A DNA stretch of 27,373 nt from JBIOJM01 sp044450785 (GTDB lineage Bacteria; Planctomycetota; Planctomycetia; Isosphaerales; Isosphaeraceae), in the NCBI GenBank assembly GCA_044450785.1, contig JBIOJM010000110.1, forward strand, positions 1 to 27,373. Direction: 5' to 3'. Positions 7,834 to 17,059 of the stretch are shown here, piece after piece. Position numbers and translations under genes: made by a program. The notes under the pieces are model-generated. The model did no database searches. It worked only from the letters and a program-made list of their open reading frames with translations, and had not been told where the DNA came from. The number at the start of each line of letters is the position of its first letter. The stretch's first letter is position 1.

Positions 7834-10800
7834 TTGAAATCCGTCGACGCTCGTGCGAAACTCGTACAAGCACTCCGACTCGACCTGGTCGGCCCGGAGA
7901 ACGGCTCGGAACTGGAAGCCGAGATCCTCAATCAAGCCCCGTCCCGATGGTACCTGACGGGATTCCTGGTCCCGCTCGAGGCCACCGAAGCCCAGCGCGT
8001 CGACGAGACGGCCGACGACGACATGGACGGTGCAGCCGACGAGGCCGGGGGGACAGACGATGCCGCGGAGCCGGAGAAGCCAGCGGCCCGCCGGGCGCTG
8101 CTTCCTTCATCCTTGGGACTGAGTCTTCTCGTCACCCCGGGAACGAAAGAGCTCAAGGTCCTGGTCCGCTGGGGAGACTACAGTCAGGATCCCGCGGGAG
8201 GTGCCACAGAAGCGATCGCCGCCGAGGAGCCGGGCCAATCTTCTCCGGCTATTCCCGTCCCTGCCCGCGGACCAGTGAACTGGAAGCGCACGCCTCGCGA
8301 GAAGCTTGTCGCTGTCAACCTGCCGGCGTCGTCCACTCCGCCCAAAGTGATCTCTGTCCCGAACAGCGGAGACTCCCGGTACGCCCTGGAGCTGTCGGTG
8401 CTAATCAGACCGGTGCAGGCCATCGGAATCGCTCAAGGCATGGTGCCTCCGGGCACCCGATCGGTTTCGATTTTCCTCGTGAACCATCGTCGCCCCGCAC
8501 CGGATGAACTGCGAGATACACGCTTTGCCTTCCAGGCCCAGCTTGAGGTACAGACTCAGGAGCCGCTTATCGCCCGCCCGAACGTCCGCGGCCGCGACGA
8601 CGCGGACTGGGATGAGCGCGTGGGCGACCTCCAGTATCGAGACGTCTACGAGTACGCCGTCGGCCACGGGGTCGCGACCCACTCCCATCTCACTGCCGAC
8701 GCCGCGTGTCACATCGTCCGCACTTGCTGGCTTCCTGACGGACAGGTGGAATTTGTCGCCCCTTCCGACATCCAGGGCGTCATTCTCGAAATGGAGGCAT
8801 TGGCGACCTTGACCGATGCGGACCAAGCCCGCGAGCGACTCCTGCCCTTCGTGCGCCAGTACCGCGAGTGGATCGAGCGACAGCAGTCGCTTGTCCCTTC
8901 AGACCACAGCGCGCGGCGAGAAGTCGCGGACGAGTTACTGCACCGGGCCGAGCACGCGGCGACCCGAATCGAGAACGGCATCACGCTCCTCTCGGATGCC
9001 CAGGTCCTCGACGCGTTCCGGACCGCTAACAAGGTCATGGCCCGGGCAGCCCGCCAGCGATTCGCGGTGCTCCAGAACAAGAAGCCCGCAGAGGTCGATG
9101 CGCCCAGGTGGCGTCCGTTTCAGCTCGCGTACCTGCTCATGAACCTGCCCGGGATCGTCAATCCCCTTGACGCGGACCGTCAGGTGGTCGACCTCCTGTT
9201 CTTTCCCACGGGTGGTGGCAAGACTGAAGCCTACCTGGGCCTGGCTGCGTTCACGCTGGTGTACCGTAGGCTGAAAAATCCCGGCATCCTCTCCGCCGGG
9301 CTCAGCGTTTTGATGCGGTACACGCTTCGCCTACTGACCCTCGACCAGCTCGGGCGCGCTGCAACGCTGATCTGCGCCCTGGAGCTCGAGCGGGAGAACG
9401 ACCCGGACAAACTTGGCCCGTGGCCGTTCGAGATCGGCCTCTGGGTCGGACGAGCGGCCACTCCCAACCGCATGGGACGAAAGGGTGATAACGACCCCTA
9501 TTCCGCCAGGTTGAAGACGATCTCGTTCCAGAACGACGATCGCAAGCCTTCCCCCATTCCGCTGGAAACCTGCCCGTGGTGTGGAACGAAGTTCAAGAAG
9601 ACCTCGTTTTCACTCTGGAGGAACGGCAAGCTGAACAGCGACGAGCCGGACGAGCTGCGGGTCGTCTGCGCGAACCGGGACTGCGAATTCACCCGCAACC
9701 GGCCGCTTCCCATCCAGGCCGTCGATGAGCCGGTCTACCGCCGGTTGCCGTGCTTCATGATTGCGACCGTCGACAAGTTCGCAGCGATGCCTTGGACGGG
9801 CCAGGTGGGGGCGTTCTTCGGGCGAGTGCAACGGCACGACGAGAACGGTTTCTATGGGCCGTGCGATCTGGGCATTGGGCGTGTTCTATCAGCTCCCCTG
9901 CCACCCCCGGATCTCATCATCCAGGACGAGCTCCACCTGATCTCCGGGCCGATGGGGACGATGGTTGGGTTATACGAATCGGCGCTCGACGCGCTTTGTA
10001 CCCGGGAGATCGGAGGCAAGACGGTCGGCCCCAAGATCATTGCCTCGACGGCAACTGTCCGGAGGGCCGAGAAACAGATCCTCTCACTCTTCAACCGCCG
10101 GATCGTGGATGTCTTCCCCCCGCCCGGTCCGAACCGTCGCGACTCCTTCTTCGCCGAGACCCACACGCCGGAGCAGACCAACCCGAGGTTGTATGTGGGT
10201 GTCGCCGCCCAAGGGCGCAGTCTGAAAGTCGTCATGCTGCGTACGTACCTCGCCCTGCTCGCGGCCGCGCAGAAGGCATACGACGCCGATGGTGGGAAGA
10301 AGAACGCCGAAAACGCGGCTGACCCCTACATGAGCCTACTCGGCTACTTCAACAGCCTGCGCGAGCTGGGTGGCAGTCGGCGAATCGTTGAGGATGAGGT
10401 CACGATCCGTCTGATCGACTACAGCCGCCGGAAGCGCATGAACCAGGCGGAAGGGCCGTTCGCCAATCGGACCATCGACTACGACGTGGTCGAACTCACG
10501 TCCCGAGAATCGACAAACAAGGTCGCCGACGCCAAGCGCCGCCTGGCACTGCGGGTCCATGAGAACGAGCACGTCGATGTGGCCATCGCCACGAACATGA
10601 TCTCCGTGGGCCTGGACATCCCCCGGCTCGGGCTCATGGTCGTCCTCGGGCAGCCGAAGACCTGTGCCGAATACATCCAGGCGACCAGCCGCGTCGGCCG
10701 CGACCCGAAGCGCCCTGGCCTCGTCGTGACGCTCTTGAACGTTCACCGCCCGCGCGACCGCTCACACTACGAGCGCTTCGAGGTTTTCCACCAAGCGTTT

Positions 10801-11328
10801 TATCGGGCAGTGGAGGCGACCAGCGTTACGCCCTTTTCACCCCGCGCCCTGGACCGAGGCTTGGCGGGGACCCTCGTGGCACTGGCTCGACAGAAGGGCG
10901 AGGGAATGACACCGCCCAAGGGGGCGAGCGAGATCCTGACCCGAAGGCAATCGCTCGAGTGGGTGGCGAACGAACTCGCCGATCGCGCCTCCCAGGCCGC
11001 TGCTCACGTTCAGGACGACCCAGCGGCGAAGGAAGCGTTGCGGGTTCGTGTCCGCGCACGCGCCGAGGACCTCCTCGATTCTTGGGAGCAGATCGCTCAC
11101 GATTACCAGCAAAAGGCCGTCGCGCTCCAATACAACCGGTCCGAGGCCGGAGCCGCGCAACCGCTGCTTCGAGACATCCTTGACCCTGACTTGCCGAATC
11201 TTCCGCGCGTCCACTGGAAGTTTCGTGCGAATCGCTCGATGCGTGATGTTGAACCCAGCGTCAACGTGTTGATGCGCAATCTTGACCGTCCCGACGATGA
11301 CGTCGCGCTTCCGGAGGAGTCGTCATGA
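7834..11328 (+). CDS. drmA: DISARM helicase DrmA
   Basis: A 1164-residue superfamily 2 helicase. Motif I (Walker A) is FFPTGGGKT at residues 456-464; motif II is DELH at 698-701; motif III is STATVRRAE; motif V is MISVGLDIP (about 922-930); motif VI is QATSRVGRD (949-957). Between motifs I and II there is a zinc-ribbon insert with C580-x2-C583 and C612-x4-C617. The N-terminus reads RAKLVQALRLDLVGP, typical of the family, and supports the TTG start at 7834, which has AGAGGT upstream. DrmA is one of the three core proteins of all DISARM classes and is thought to act with DrmB on DNA. Here it is separated from drmMI by an inverted two-gene cassette and therefore probably has its own promoter. 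The last four bases overlap the drmB start (ATGA). Confidence 0.96.
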   Translation: MKSVDARAKLVQALRLDLVGPENGSELEAEILNQAPSRWYLTGFLVPLEATEAQRVDETADDDMDGAADEAGGTDDAAEPEKPAARRALLPSSLGLSLLVTPGTKELKVLVRWGDYSQDPAGGATEAIAAEEPGQSSPAIPVPARGPVNWKRTPREKLVAVNLPASSTPPKVISVPNSGDSRYALELSVLIRPVQAIGIAQGMVPPGTRSVSIFLVNHRRPAPDELRDTRFAFQAQLEVQTQEPLIARPNVRGRDDADWDERVGDLQYRDVYEYAVGHGVATHSHLTADAACHIVRTCWLPDGQVEFVAPSDIQGVILEMEALATLTDADQARERLLPFVRQYREWIERQQSLVPSDHSARREVADELLHRAEHAATRIENGITLLSDAQVLDAFRTANKVMARAARQRFAVLQNKKPAEVDAPRWRPFQLAYLLMNLPGIVNPLDADRQVVDLLFFPTGGGKTEAYLGLAAFTLVYRRLKNPGILSAGLSVLMRYTLRLLTLDQLGRAATLICALELERENDPDKLGPWPFEIGLWVGRAATPNRMGRKGDNDPYSARLKTISFQNDDRKPSPIPLETCPWCGTKFKKTSFSLWRNGKLNSDEPDELRVVCANRDCEFTRNRPLPIQAVDEPVYRRLPCFMIATVDKFAAMPWTGQVGAFFGRVQRHDENGFYGPCDLGIGRVLSAPLPPPDLIIQDELHLISGPMGTMVGLYESALDALCTREIGGKTVGPKIIASTATVRRAEKQILSLFNRRIVDVFPPPGPNRRDSFFAETHTPEQTNPRLYVGVAAQGRSLKVVMLRTYLALLAAAQKAYDADGGKKNAENAADPYMSLLGYFNSLRELGGSRRIVEDEVTIRLIDYSRRKRMNQAEGPFANRTIDYDVVELTSRESTNKVADAKRRLALRVHENEHVDVAIATNMISVGLDIPRLGLMVVLGQPKTCAEYIQATSRVGRDPKRPGLVVTLLNVHRPRDRSHYERFEVFHQAFYRAVEATSVTPFSPRALDRGLAGTLVALARQKGEGMTPPKGASEILTRRQSLEWVANELADRASQAAAHVQDDPAAKEALRVRVRARAEDLLDSWEQIAHDYQQKAVALQYNRSEAGAAQPLLRDILDPDLPNLPRVHWKFRANRSMRDVEPSVNVLMRNLDRPDDDVALPEESS

Positions 11329-13196
11329 CGACTCCCAAGTCGAAGAAAGCCGTCAAGCCGCACGGCCAGATTCGGCAGAGCCAGGTCGTCACGACCTTCG
11401 GTCCCGGCTCGATGCTCGACCTACCGAAATCGTCCGTCATCGTTGCCGGGCTCGAGTACTGGGACAAAGGCGAGCAGATCAGCGAACTGCGACTTGTGGA
11501 CAAGCTGAAGGACTACTTCAAGAAGCAGGGGATCGAGGTGCCGAACCTCGCGCTTCACGCACCGCCTCCGGACGACGACGATCCCACCTCCAAGCGTAAG
11601 CCCAGCATCGTGGCCTGGCAGTTCCCGGAGTGGTTCATCACCCAGACCATCGTTCCCTATGAGTACGAAAAGGGGCGCGCGGGCCGTGCCCGCCGCCTGG
11701 TTCACCGTTCGGCACTCACGAAGGGGAAGTTTATCGACGAGGACCGTGCGTCGCAGCCAGTCGTGCCGGTCCGGTTCGTCCAGGCTTGCAAGAAGGGACA
11801 CATCGACGACATCGACTGGTACGCCTTTGTCCATCAGGGCCAGTCCGACTGCAAGCTTGCGCACCGGGCTCTCTGGATGGACGAGCGAGGGACGAGTGGT
11901 GATCTCGCCGAGATCGTGATCCGATGCGGGTGCAAGGTGGAACGACCGTTCTTCGAGGCCACTCGCATGGGGGAGAACCCACCGCTCGGTAACTGCAACG
12001 GATCGCGCCCGTGGCTTGGCCCCTTCACCAAGGAGCCGTGCGGAGCACCAAACCGGCTGCTCGTCCGATCGGCGAGCAATGCTTACTTCCCCCAAAAAAT
12101 AAACGTCATCTCTCTGCCCGACCGAGACGAGGCTGTCTCGGAGCGCGTGGACCAGGTTTGGGAGCACCATCTCCAGTACGTGGAGAACTTGGACGACCTG
12201 AAGAAAGATCGCAAGCGGAGGCCACCGGTTGCTGCGGCTTTGGAGGGCCTGAGCGACGAGGAAGTTTTTAACGAGATCAAGCGCCGCCGGGGAGATGGCT
12301 TCACTCTAGGAGCTGAGAAATCGGTCAAGGAAGCGGAACTGGAAACACTCAGCGCGAGCCAGGAGGAGATCGGAACTGACAAACCGGATGGCCGCTTCTT
12401 TGCCCGCACGCTGCCCACCGCGCAGTGGAAGGATTCCCAGAAATGGCCCTGGATGGAAGTCGTCGAGCGCGTCATCCTCGTCCATCGGCTGCGTGAAGTC
12501 ATTGCCCAGGTGGGCTTCACGCGCTTCGAGTCCTCATCCCCAGACGTACAGGGCGAGCTCGAGATGGGTGTCGTCCAGGCCCCCCTTGCGCGGGAGATTA
12601 GCTGGCTGCCGGCGATCGAAAACCGTGGAGAGGGTTTCTTCCTCCAGATCCGAAGCGACGCAATCGAGACCTGGCTGGAACGTGAAAACGTCAAGAAGCG
12701 TGGCCATAAACTGAGTGCGGGGTTCGCTTGCTGGAAGGCGGACCACAAGCAGTCGAAACGTCAGTTCCCGGGACTTCCGTACGTCTTTCTGCACTCGTTC
12801 TCCCATCTCTTGATCTCGGCCGTTTCGCTCGAGTGCGGCTATCCGGCCAGTTCAATCCGCGAAAGGATCTATGCGGGCGGTGCGGGCTACGGAATCCTGC
12901 TATACACCGGATCGGCGGATTCCGAGGGAACGATGGGCGGACTGGTGGAAGCTGGCCGCCAGATTTCACGTCACCTGAAGGCGGCCTTCGACCTCGCCCG
13001 GCTCTGCTCGAACGACCCAGTTTGTGCCCAGCACATCCCGGACAACACGAACGAGACTCGGTTCCTGCACGGAGCTGTGTGTCACGGCTGCTTGCTCATT
13101 CCCGAAACCTGTTGTGAACAGCACAACGACTTCCTCGATCGGGCCTTGGTCGTCTCGACCGTTGACCAACTCGGCGCCGAGTTCTTCGCGAGTTAA
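11325..13196 (+). CDS. drmB: DISARM protein DrmB (DUF1998)
   Basis: A 623-residue protein with a C-terminal DUF1998 domain. Visible hallmarks are FLHSFSHLL (His about 490), ERIYAGGAGYGILLYTG, and a likely metal-binding cysteine set at C561, C567, C586, C589 and C596/C597. The N-terminus (HGQIRQSQVVTTFGPGSMLDL) is characteristic of DrmB-type proteins. DrmB is a core DISARM component that pairs with DrmA; in characterised systems the two form a complex that recognises DNA. Translation is coupled to drmA through a 4-bp ATGA overlap, consistent with stoichiometric production. An A-rich stretch around 12095 (CCCCCAAAAAATAAACG) is a local composition oddity without an obvious role. The length and motif order look intact. 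Confidence 0.96.
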   Translation: MTTPKSKKAVKPHGQIRQSQVVTTFGPGSMLDLPKSSVIVAGLEYWDKGEQISELRLVDKLKDYFKKQGIEVPNLALHAPPPDDDDPTSKRKPSIVAWQFPEWFITQTIVPYEYEKGRAGRARRLVHRSALTKGKFIDEDRASQPVVPVRFVQACKKGHIDDIDWYAFVHQGQSDCKLAHRALWMDERGTSGDLAEIVIRCGCKVERPFFEATRMGENPPLGNCNGSRPWLGPFTKEPCGAPNRLLVRSASNAYFPQKINVISLPDRDEAVSERVDQVWEHHLQYVENLDDLKKDRKRRPPVAAALEGLSDEEVFNEIKRRRGDGFTLGAEKSVKEAELETLSASQEEIGTDKPDGRFFARTLPTAQWKDSQKWPWMEVVERVILVHRLREVIAQVGFTRFESSSPDVQGELEMGVVQAPLAREISWLPAIENRGEGFFLQIRSDAIETWLERENVKKRGHKLSAGFACWKADHKQSKRQFPGLPYVFLHSFSHLLISAVSLECGYPASSIRERIYAGGAGYGILLYTGSADSEGTMGGLVEAGRQISRHLKAAFDLARLCSNDPVCAQHIPDNTNETRFLHGAVCHGCLLIPETCCEQHNDFLDRALVVSTVDQLGAEFFAS

Positions 13197-13202
13197 CTCT
13201 TC

Positions 13203-13997
13203 ATGAGTTCGACGCTCTGCCACCTGACATCTGACGACCTCAAGCAGCTATCCGTAGCCATCCGATCTGGGAGACTCCGGATGCCGTTGACGGCGTTCTC
13301 GCTCCACCGGTTCATCTCGCCAGACTTGGCCGACGCCGTCGCCACGGAACTTCAAAGACGTGTCGACGAGGGCTACACTCCGACCCAGCTTGCGGATCTC
13401 GTCGAGGTGATCGTTCTGGACCGTGCCGAACATGGTTCTGGAAAAGACCTGCTCGATCTTGTTTGGACCGGGCCAGAGGCGGGTGGGACCGCCAACCGTG
13501 ACACGGGCGTCGTCGTCCGCGAATTGTTTCACAGCGCCAACAAGTCCGTGATGATCGCCGGGTATGCAGTCTATCAGGGACACGTGGTGTTTCGTGCCCT
13601 AGCCGACCGGATGGAGCTGATGCCGGAAATGCGCGTCAGGATGTTCCTGGACGTGCGCAGGCCCGACGGTGATGTCGCGAGCGAGGCAGAGATCGTGAGG
13701 CGCTTCGGCGCCCGATTCAAGGAGAAGGACTGGCCGGGCCAGCGCATGCCCGAGCTCTACTACGATCCGAGATCGCTGGCTCTCGACCCTCGCCACAGAG
13801 CGAGTCTGCATGCGAAGTGCATCGTGATGGATGAGGTGCAGTCCTTCGTATCATCCGCGAACTTCACCGAGGCAGCTCATCTCCGGAACATCGAAGTCGG
13901 GGTCTTGATCCGATCGCCAGCTTTGTCTCGCCAGCTCATTCAGCACTTCGAGACCTTGGCCGCGGCGCTAATCCTCAAGCCGATTCCCGTTGGATGA
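13203..13997 (+). CDS. drmC: DISARM phospholipase-D-like protein DrmC
   Basis: A 264-residue protein with a single HKD signature, HAKCIVMD (H203, K205, D210), followed by SSANFTEAA, the usual continuation of PLD-family phosphodiesterase sites. A more degenerate N-terminal half precedes it (VVVRELFHSANKSVMIAGYAVYQ). Proteins with one HKD motif normally dimerise to build the active site, and nuclease activity is the usual inference for DrmC. It begins six bases after the drmB stop, so it belongs to the drmA-drmB-drmC transcription unit. This is the last gene of the DISARM locus. Confidence 0.95.
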   Translation: MSSTLCHLTSDDLKQLSVAIRSGRLRMPLTAFSLHRFISPDLADAVATELQRRVDEGYTPTQLADLVEVIVLDRAEHGSGKDLLDLVWTGPEAGGTANRDTGVVVRELFHSANKSVMIAGYAVYQGHVVFRALADRMELMPEMRVRMFLDVRRPDGDVASEAEIVRRFGARFKEKDWPGQRMPELYYDPRSLALDPRHRASLHAKCIVMDEVQSFVSSANFTEAAHLRNIEVGVLIRSPALSRQLIQHFETLAAALILKPIPVG

Positions 13998-14005
13998 AGG
14001 GGTTT

Positions 14006-14025
14006 GATGCACTTTTGTGTGCGTC
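14006..14025 (+). terminator. Candidate hairpin after drmC
   Basis: Nine bases past the drmC stop, GATGCAC and GTGCGTC can pair as a 7-bp stem with one G-T wobble around a TTTTGT loop. There is no T-run after it, so intrinsic termination is uncertain. Confidence 0.3.
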
Positions 14026-14390
14026 TCGTACACCCAGTCCGCCCCCCCCCCGCGGGTTTTGGGGCTCACCATTCCAGGCACTCCGTTCGGTGAGTAACGA
14101 TGTTAGGATCATCCGGCCTCACCGAACCAGAATTCGTGGGCGAGCCACGATCAACTTGGCGGAGGCGACCCTGGCGTAGCGGTCCACGCGAAGGTATGGT
14201 TCCAAAGAGGGCTTTCGGTGTAGCGACTGGAAGGGGCGAGCCGACCCTTTCAGTCTTTTTGATGCTGTCGGACGCACCCTTTTCCTCGCCTTGCGAAGGG
14301 GCGATATAGCCCACGCCCAAAAAAACGCCGTTTGTAGAAACGATGCGCATGCTGCGATTCAACTGGGGAGGCTTTCGGTACCGCTCGCCC

Positions 14391-14422
14391 CTCACCCCAG
14401 CCCTTCCCCCGGGAGAGGGTGC
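14391..14422. repeat. REP-like palindromic element
   Basis: The motif CTCACCCCAGCCCTTCCC followed by CCGGGAGAGGGTG forms an imperfect hairpin (CCCTTCCC against GGGAGAGGG). Elements of this CTCACCCCAGCCCTCTCCC type are scattered through intergenic regions of many genomes. Only one copy is visible in this window. Confidence 0.4.
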
Positions 14423-14549
14423 CAGAAACAGCGCACCTGACCGCCGGGGAGTAACATCATTCGTCGGTCACGCCCCATCCGATCCCCTGGCCGGCGTAAT
14501 ATCGCCAGCTTAACGCAGGCACAATCGATGCCGTTACGGGACTGAACGG

Positions 14550-16322
14550 TTACTGCGCAACCAAGCCATGTTCGCTCAGGTACTTATATTGCTGTTTTTG
14601 AAACGCGCGTTTGCTCTGCGTGGTCGCGGCCCGCAGCGCCAGGACGCCGTCCGGTCCGGTCAGATCGTCGGTGTTGCCGGTTTCGAGGAAACGGCGCGAG
14701 GCGCGGAGCCCGCCAAGCTGGCTATTCTGCGCCTGGATGAGCTCGTCGACCATGATCCGGAGACTGGGGACGGGAGTCGTCGCCCGGCGTAGTCGTGCGA
14801 GGTTCGCGGTGCCGCGTTGCGCCAGCTCCTGAATGTTGTGGAGGTGCTTTTGTTGATCCGGCGGGTCGCCTCGATCCCGCTTGAGGACCAGCGTGCCCGG
14901 CATCGCCTCGTCGATCGCGTTGAACTCGTCGAGGGCCGGAGCGATTTGCACCCCGATGTCCCGCAGTCGTACCGAGGGAGACAAGCTCGTCACGGCCCGG
15001 CGCGCGACCGCGATGGCCGTGCCGGCCATCGCGCCCGCGATCAGGACGGACACCACGATGCGCCGGGCGACAACCCACCAGCGCGAAACCCGGAACAGCG
15101 GACGGGAGAGCAGCAGTCCGCATACAAAACCCGTGGCCAGCCCGCCGAGATGAGCCTCCTGATCGATGTTGGGCACGATCTTGCCCAGAATCACCATGAA
15201 AACGATGATTGCCAACACATTGGCACGCAGTGACTTCAGGAGCGAGACCGGGATTGAACGACGGTGTGTGATCAGGAAAGCCAGGAGCGCCCCCAGCACT
15301 CCACAGATTGCCCCGGAAGCTCCGACGCCGATCCGAAGGGGGGAAGCCGCGACGCTCGCGATCGCACCGCCCAACCCGGCGGCCACGTACAGCACGGCGA
15401 ATGCCCAGTTGCCATACAGTCGTTCGACCAGCGGGCCGATGACGAAGAGGCTCCACATGTTCATTGCAAGATGGATGAGGCCGCCGTGCACGAAGACACT
15501 GGTAAGCAGCCGCCAATACTCACGCCGAAGAACGATCCGCACCCCCTCGTTGGCGCCCCAGTCGACCAACTCGGGGCCCGTGGGCGATAACACCGGCACG
15601 CCGAAAGCGACCATGGCGGCGAACACCGCCACGCACGCCAGAATGAAGGCGGGAGTGATGAACACTCTCGGCGTCGCCACGTAGAGCGCGCTGCGGAAAC
15701 GGACCAGGTCCTGGGTGAGAGTCCGAGCCCGGGACGTGACCTTCTCGATGGCGGGCAGGATGCGCGGGATCCGCGCGGCCAGTTGCTCGTCGATCTCACC
15801 CAGAGACGGTGAAATGCCGGTGCGAGCCGCCTTGCCCATCGTCTCCAAATACCGCGCCAGGGTCTGTGCCAGCCGGGCATCGGCGCGGTTGAGCACCAGG
15901 GTCCGCCCGCTCCCTAGTTCGAAGCGGAACGATCCGTCCGCGGCCCCCAATTCCTCGATCATTTCCGGCAACCCCGCGTAGAGAGCCGCGTGGCACACCA
16001 AAGTGCGACCGCTGCTCCGGCCACGCGCCGGCGCCCGATCGCTCCGGGCTGTCTTGTCTCCCCTCTCCAGCTTGGCCCAGTACAATCGACGCGTCGTTAG
16101 CGCACAACAACCGTCGGGGCTCCGCGCGCCGCCCTCGATCAACGCCAGGAGAAGCTCGTCGCTCTCTAGCGAAAGATACGTGCCCAGCGCGGCATTGAGC
16201 AGAGCTGGCGGCAGCTTCGGCGCCAGATGGACTTGCGTGAACGGTCCGAGAGGGGCGATTGCCGCCAGCGCAAACGCATCCCACGAGCCGGCGGAGACCT
16301 CGAATCCCTGCCCTCTTTCCAT
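14550..16322 (-). CDS. Rhomboid-family intramembrane serine protease with extra soluble domains
   Basis: A 590-residue protein whose membrane core spans about residues 222-440. The rhomboid signature is complete: HLAMN with H284 and N288, GASGA with the catalytic Ser at 336, and EAHLGG with the catalytic His at 391. The first 220 residues form a soluble, Leu/Ala-rich domain (LESDELLLALIEGG, CCALTTRRLYWAKL). After the last membrane segment (about 421-440) a 150-residue tail follows, probably helical. At 590 residues it is much larger than a minimal rhomboid. The ATG at 16322 is favoured because it shares a base with the TGA of the upstream membrane-protein gene; a GTG at 16334 is possible. Substrate unknown; the coupled upstream gene encodes a single-pass membrane protein and is a natural candidate substrate or partner (inference). 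Confidence 0.93.
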   Translation of the reverse strand: MERGQGFEVSAGSWDAFALAAIAPLGPFTQVHLAPKLPPALLNAALGTYLSLESDELLLALIEGGARSPDGCCALTTRRLYWAKLERGDKTARSDRAPARGRSSGRTLVCHAALYAGLPEMIEELGAADGSFRFELGSGRTLVLNRADARLAQTLARYLETMGKAARTGISPSLGEIDEQLAARIPRILPAIEKVTSRARTLTQDLVRFRSALYVATPRVFITPAFILACVAVFAAMVAFGVPVLSPTGPELVDWGANEGVRIVLRREYWRLLTSVFVHGGLIHLAMNMWSLFVIGPLVERLYGNWAFAVLYVAAGLGGAIASVAASPLRIGVGASGAICGVLGALLAFLITHRRSIPVSLLKSLRANVLAIIVFMVILGKIVPNIDQEAHLGGLATGFVCGLLLSRPLFRVSRWWVVARRIVVSVLIAGAMAGTAIAVARRAVTSLSPSVRLRDIGVQIAPALDEFNAIDEAMPGTLVLKRDRGDPPDQQKHLHNIQELAQRGTANLARLRRATTPVPSLRIMVDELIQAQNSQLGGLRASRRFLETGNTDDLTGPDGVLALRAATTQSKRAFQKQQYKYLSEHGLVAQ

Positions 16323-16747
16323 CAGCGGTTCCACTCGAGCGGAGCCAGGTCGAGGTTTGAACTGTAGTCGAGGTTTGCACCATAAGGGACGGTGAGCAAG
16401 CGACCGGGTTCCGACTGGAAGGGTTCCGAGGACCGCCCCGGGCCCGGCGTGGTGGTCGTTCTCACCGGCTTTTGATGAGACGCCATTCCCTCGTTCTCGG
16501 CTCTCGTCATCGTCCGGAGGGAATCGTCCTCGACCTGGACCGCGGCCGCGGGAACCGCGGGAGATCCTCCCTCGGTCAGAACGGCCGCCAAGACCTCGGC
16601 GATGAAGATCATCAAGGCGACTACTCCGGCGATCGCGGCACCCGAATCCAGTCGCACGTCGCTCCTGGAGCCGGCTGATTGCCCCCGCCGCGAATGCGTC
16701 TCCTTGTCAACCGAACGAGCCGAGACCTTTTGGAGGAATGGATCCAT
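16322..16747 (-). CDS. Small single-pass membrane protein coupled to rhomboid
   Basis: A 141-residue protein with a charged N-terminal segment of about 35 residues, one predicted membrane helix at about 36-57 (SGAAIAGVVALMIFIAEVL), and a low-complexity tail containing TTTTPGPG and ending DLAPLEWNR. No family was recognised. The stop (16324-16322) and the rhomboid ATG share one base, indicating translational coupling. Helix-destabilising Gly and Ala residues in the membrane segment are compatible with a rhomboid substrate but do not prove it. A GAGGTG thirteen bases before the ATG is a weak ribosome binding site. Confidence 0.65.
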   Translation of the reverse strand: MDPFLQKVSARSVDKETHSRRGQSAGSRSDVRLDSGAAIAGVVALMIFIAEVLAAVLTEGGSPAVPAAAVQVEDDSLRTMTRAENEGMASHQKPVRTTTTPGPGRSSEPFQSEPGRLLTVPYGANLDYSSNLDLAPLEWNR

Positions 16748-17059
16748 GCTACGTCATTATCACCTCGCCGACCGCCGACCGCAAGCGATCTCGCACGGCC
16801 AGCCACGAAGACCATTCGTAACGAAGATTAGCAGCGGACATCTCGGACGTCAAAGAGGGAATAGGAAAAAAGAAAGATCCAGGGAGGGATAATCAGCCGC
16901 GACCAGAAAGCTCCCATACAATGAGAGGGGATGGAGAGGAAAACCGGTCAAGCGACGATGGAGTTGGGGCGAGAGCCGAATCGATGGAATGAGTGGCGCG
17001 GCGGACGCGTTCGGTCCCGGGTATTTCGCCGGCCCTCGAGGAGCGAGAGGCGACCTGAA
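16748..17059. promoter_or_regulatory. Divergent intergenic region between rhomboid operon and Mla-type operon
   Basis: This 312-bp stretch separates the minus-strand small membrane protein gene from the plus-strand permease. It should hold promoters for both. A locally AT-richer, purine-rich section (about 16855-16925, with GGGATAATCAG and CCATACAATG) is a candidate, but no paired -35/-10 elements are convincing. The permease frame stays open back to an ATG at 16931, but the extra 43 residues are Arg-rich and unlike the family, so I treat that part as non-coding. Confidence 0.4.

Larger units (their letters stand above)
13998..14549. other. 552-bp gap after DISARM, no gene recognised
   Basis: No reading frame here has coding character. 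The gap holds a short hairpin just after drmC, a run of ten C at 14042-14051 next to GCGGG, a 10-bp direct repeat GGCTTTCGGT at 14210-14219 and 14370-14379, an A-run in GCCCAAAAAAACG near 14318, and a REP-like imperfect inverted repeat at 14391-14422. It is a natural right boundary of the DISARM island; no tRNA or integrase remnant was seen. Confidence 0.6.

Noticed and set aside
9750..10322. 190-aa plus-strand frame inside drmA
   Set aside because: It is a shifted frame across DrmA motifs II-III, Arg/Pro-rich as expected for out-of-frame high-GC sequence.
14066..14395. 109-aa minus-strand and 69-aa plus-strand frames after drmC
   Set aside because: No ribosome binding site, no recognisable sequence, and low-complexity or repeat-containing DNA; kept as non-coding.
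16931..17059. N-terminal extension of the MlaE permease from an ATG at 16931
   Set aside because: The extra 43 residues are Arg-rich and unlike the family, the SD abuts the ATG with no spacing, and a better-spaced site precedes 17060.
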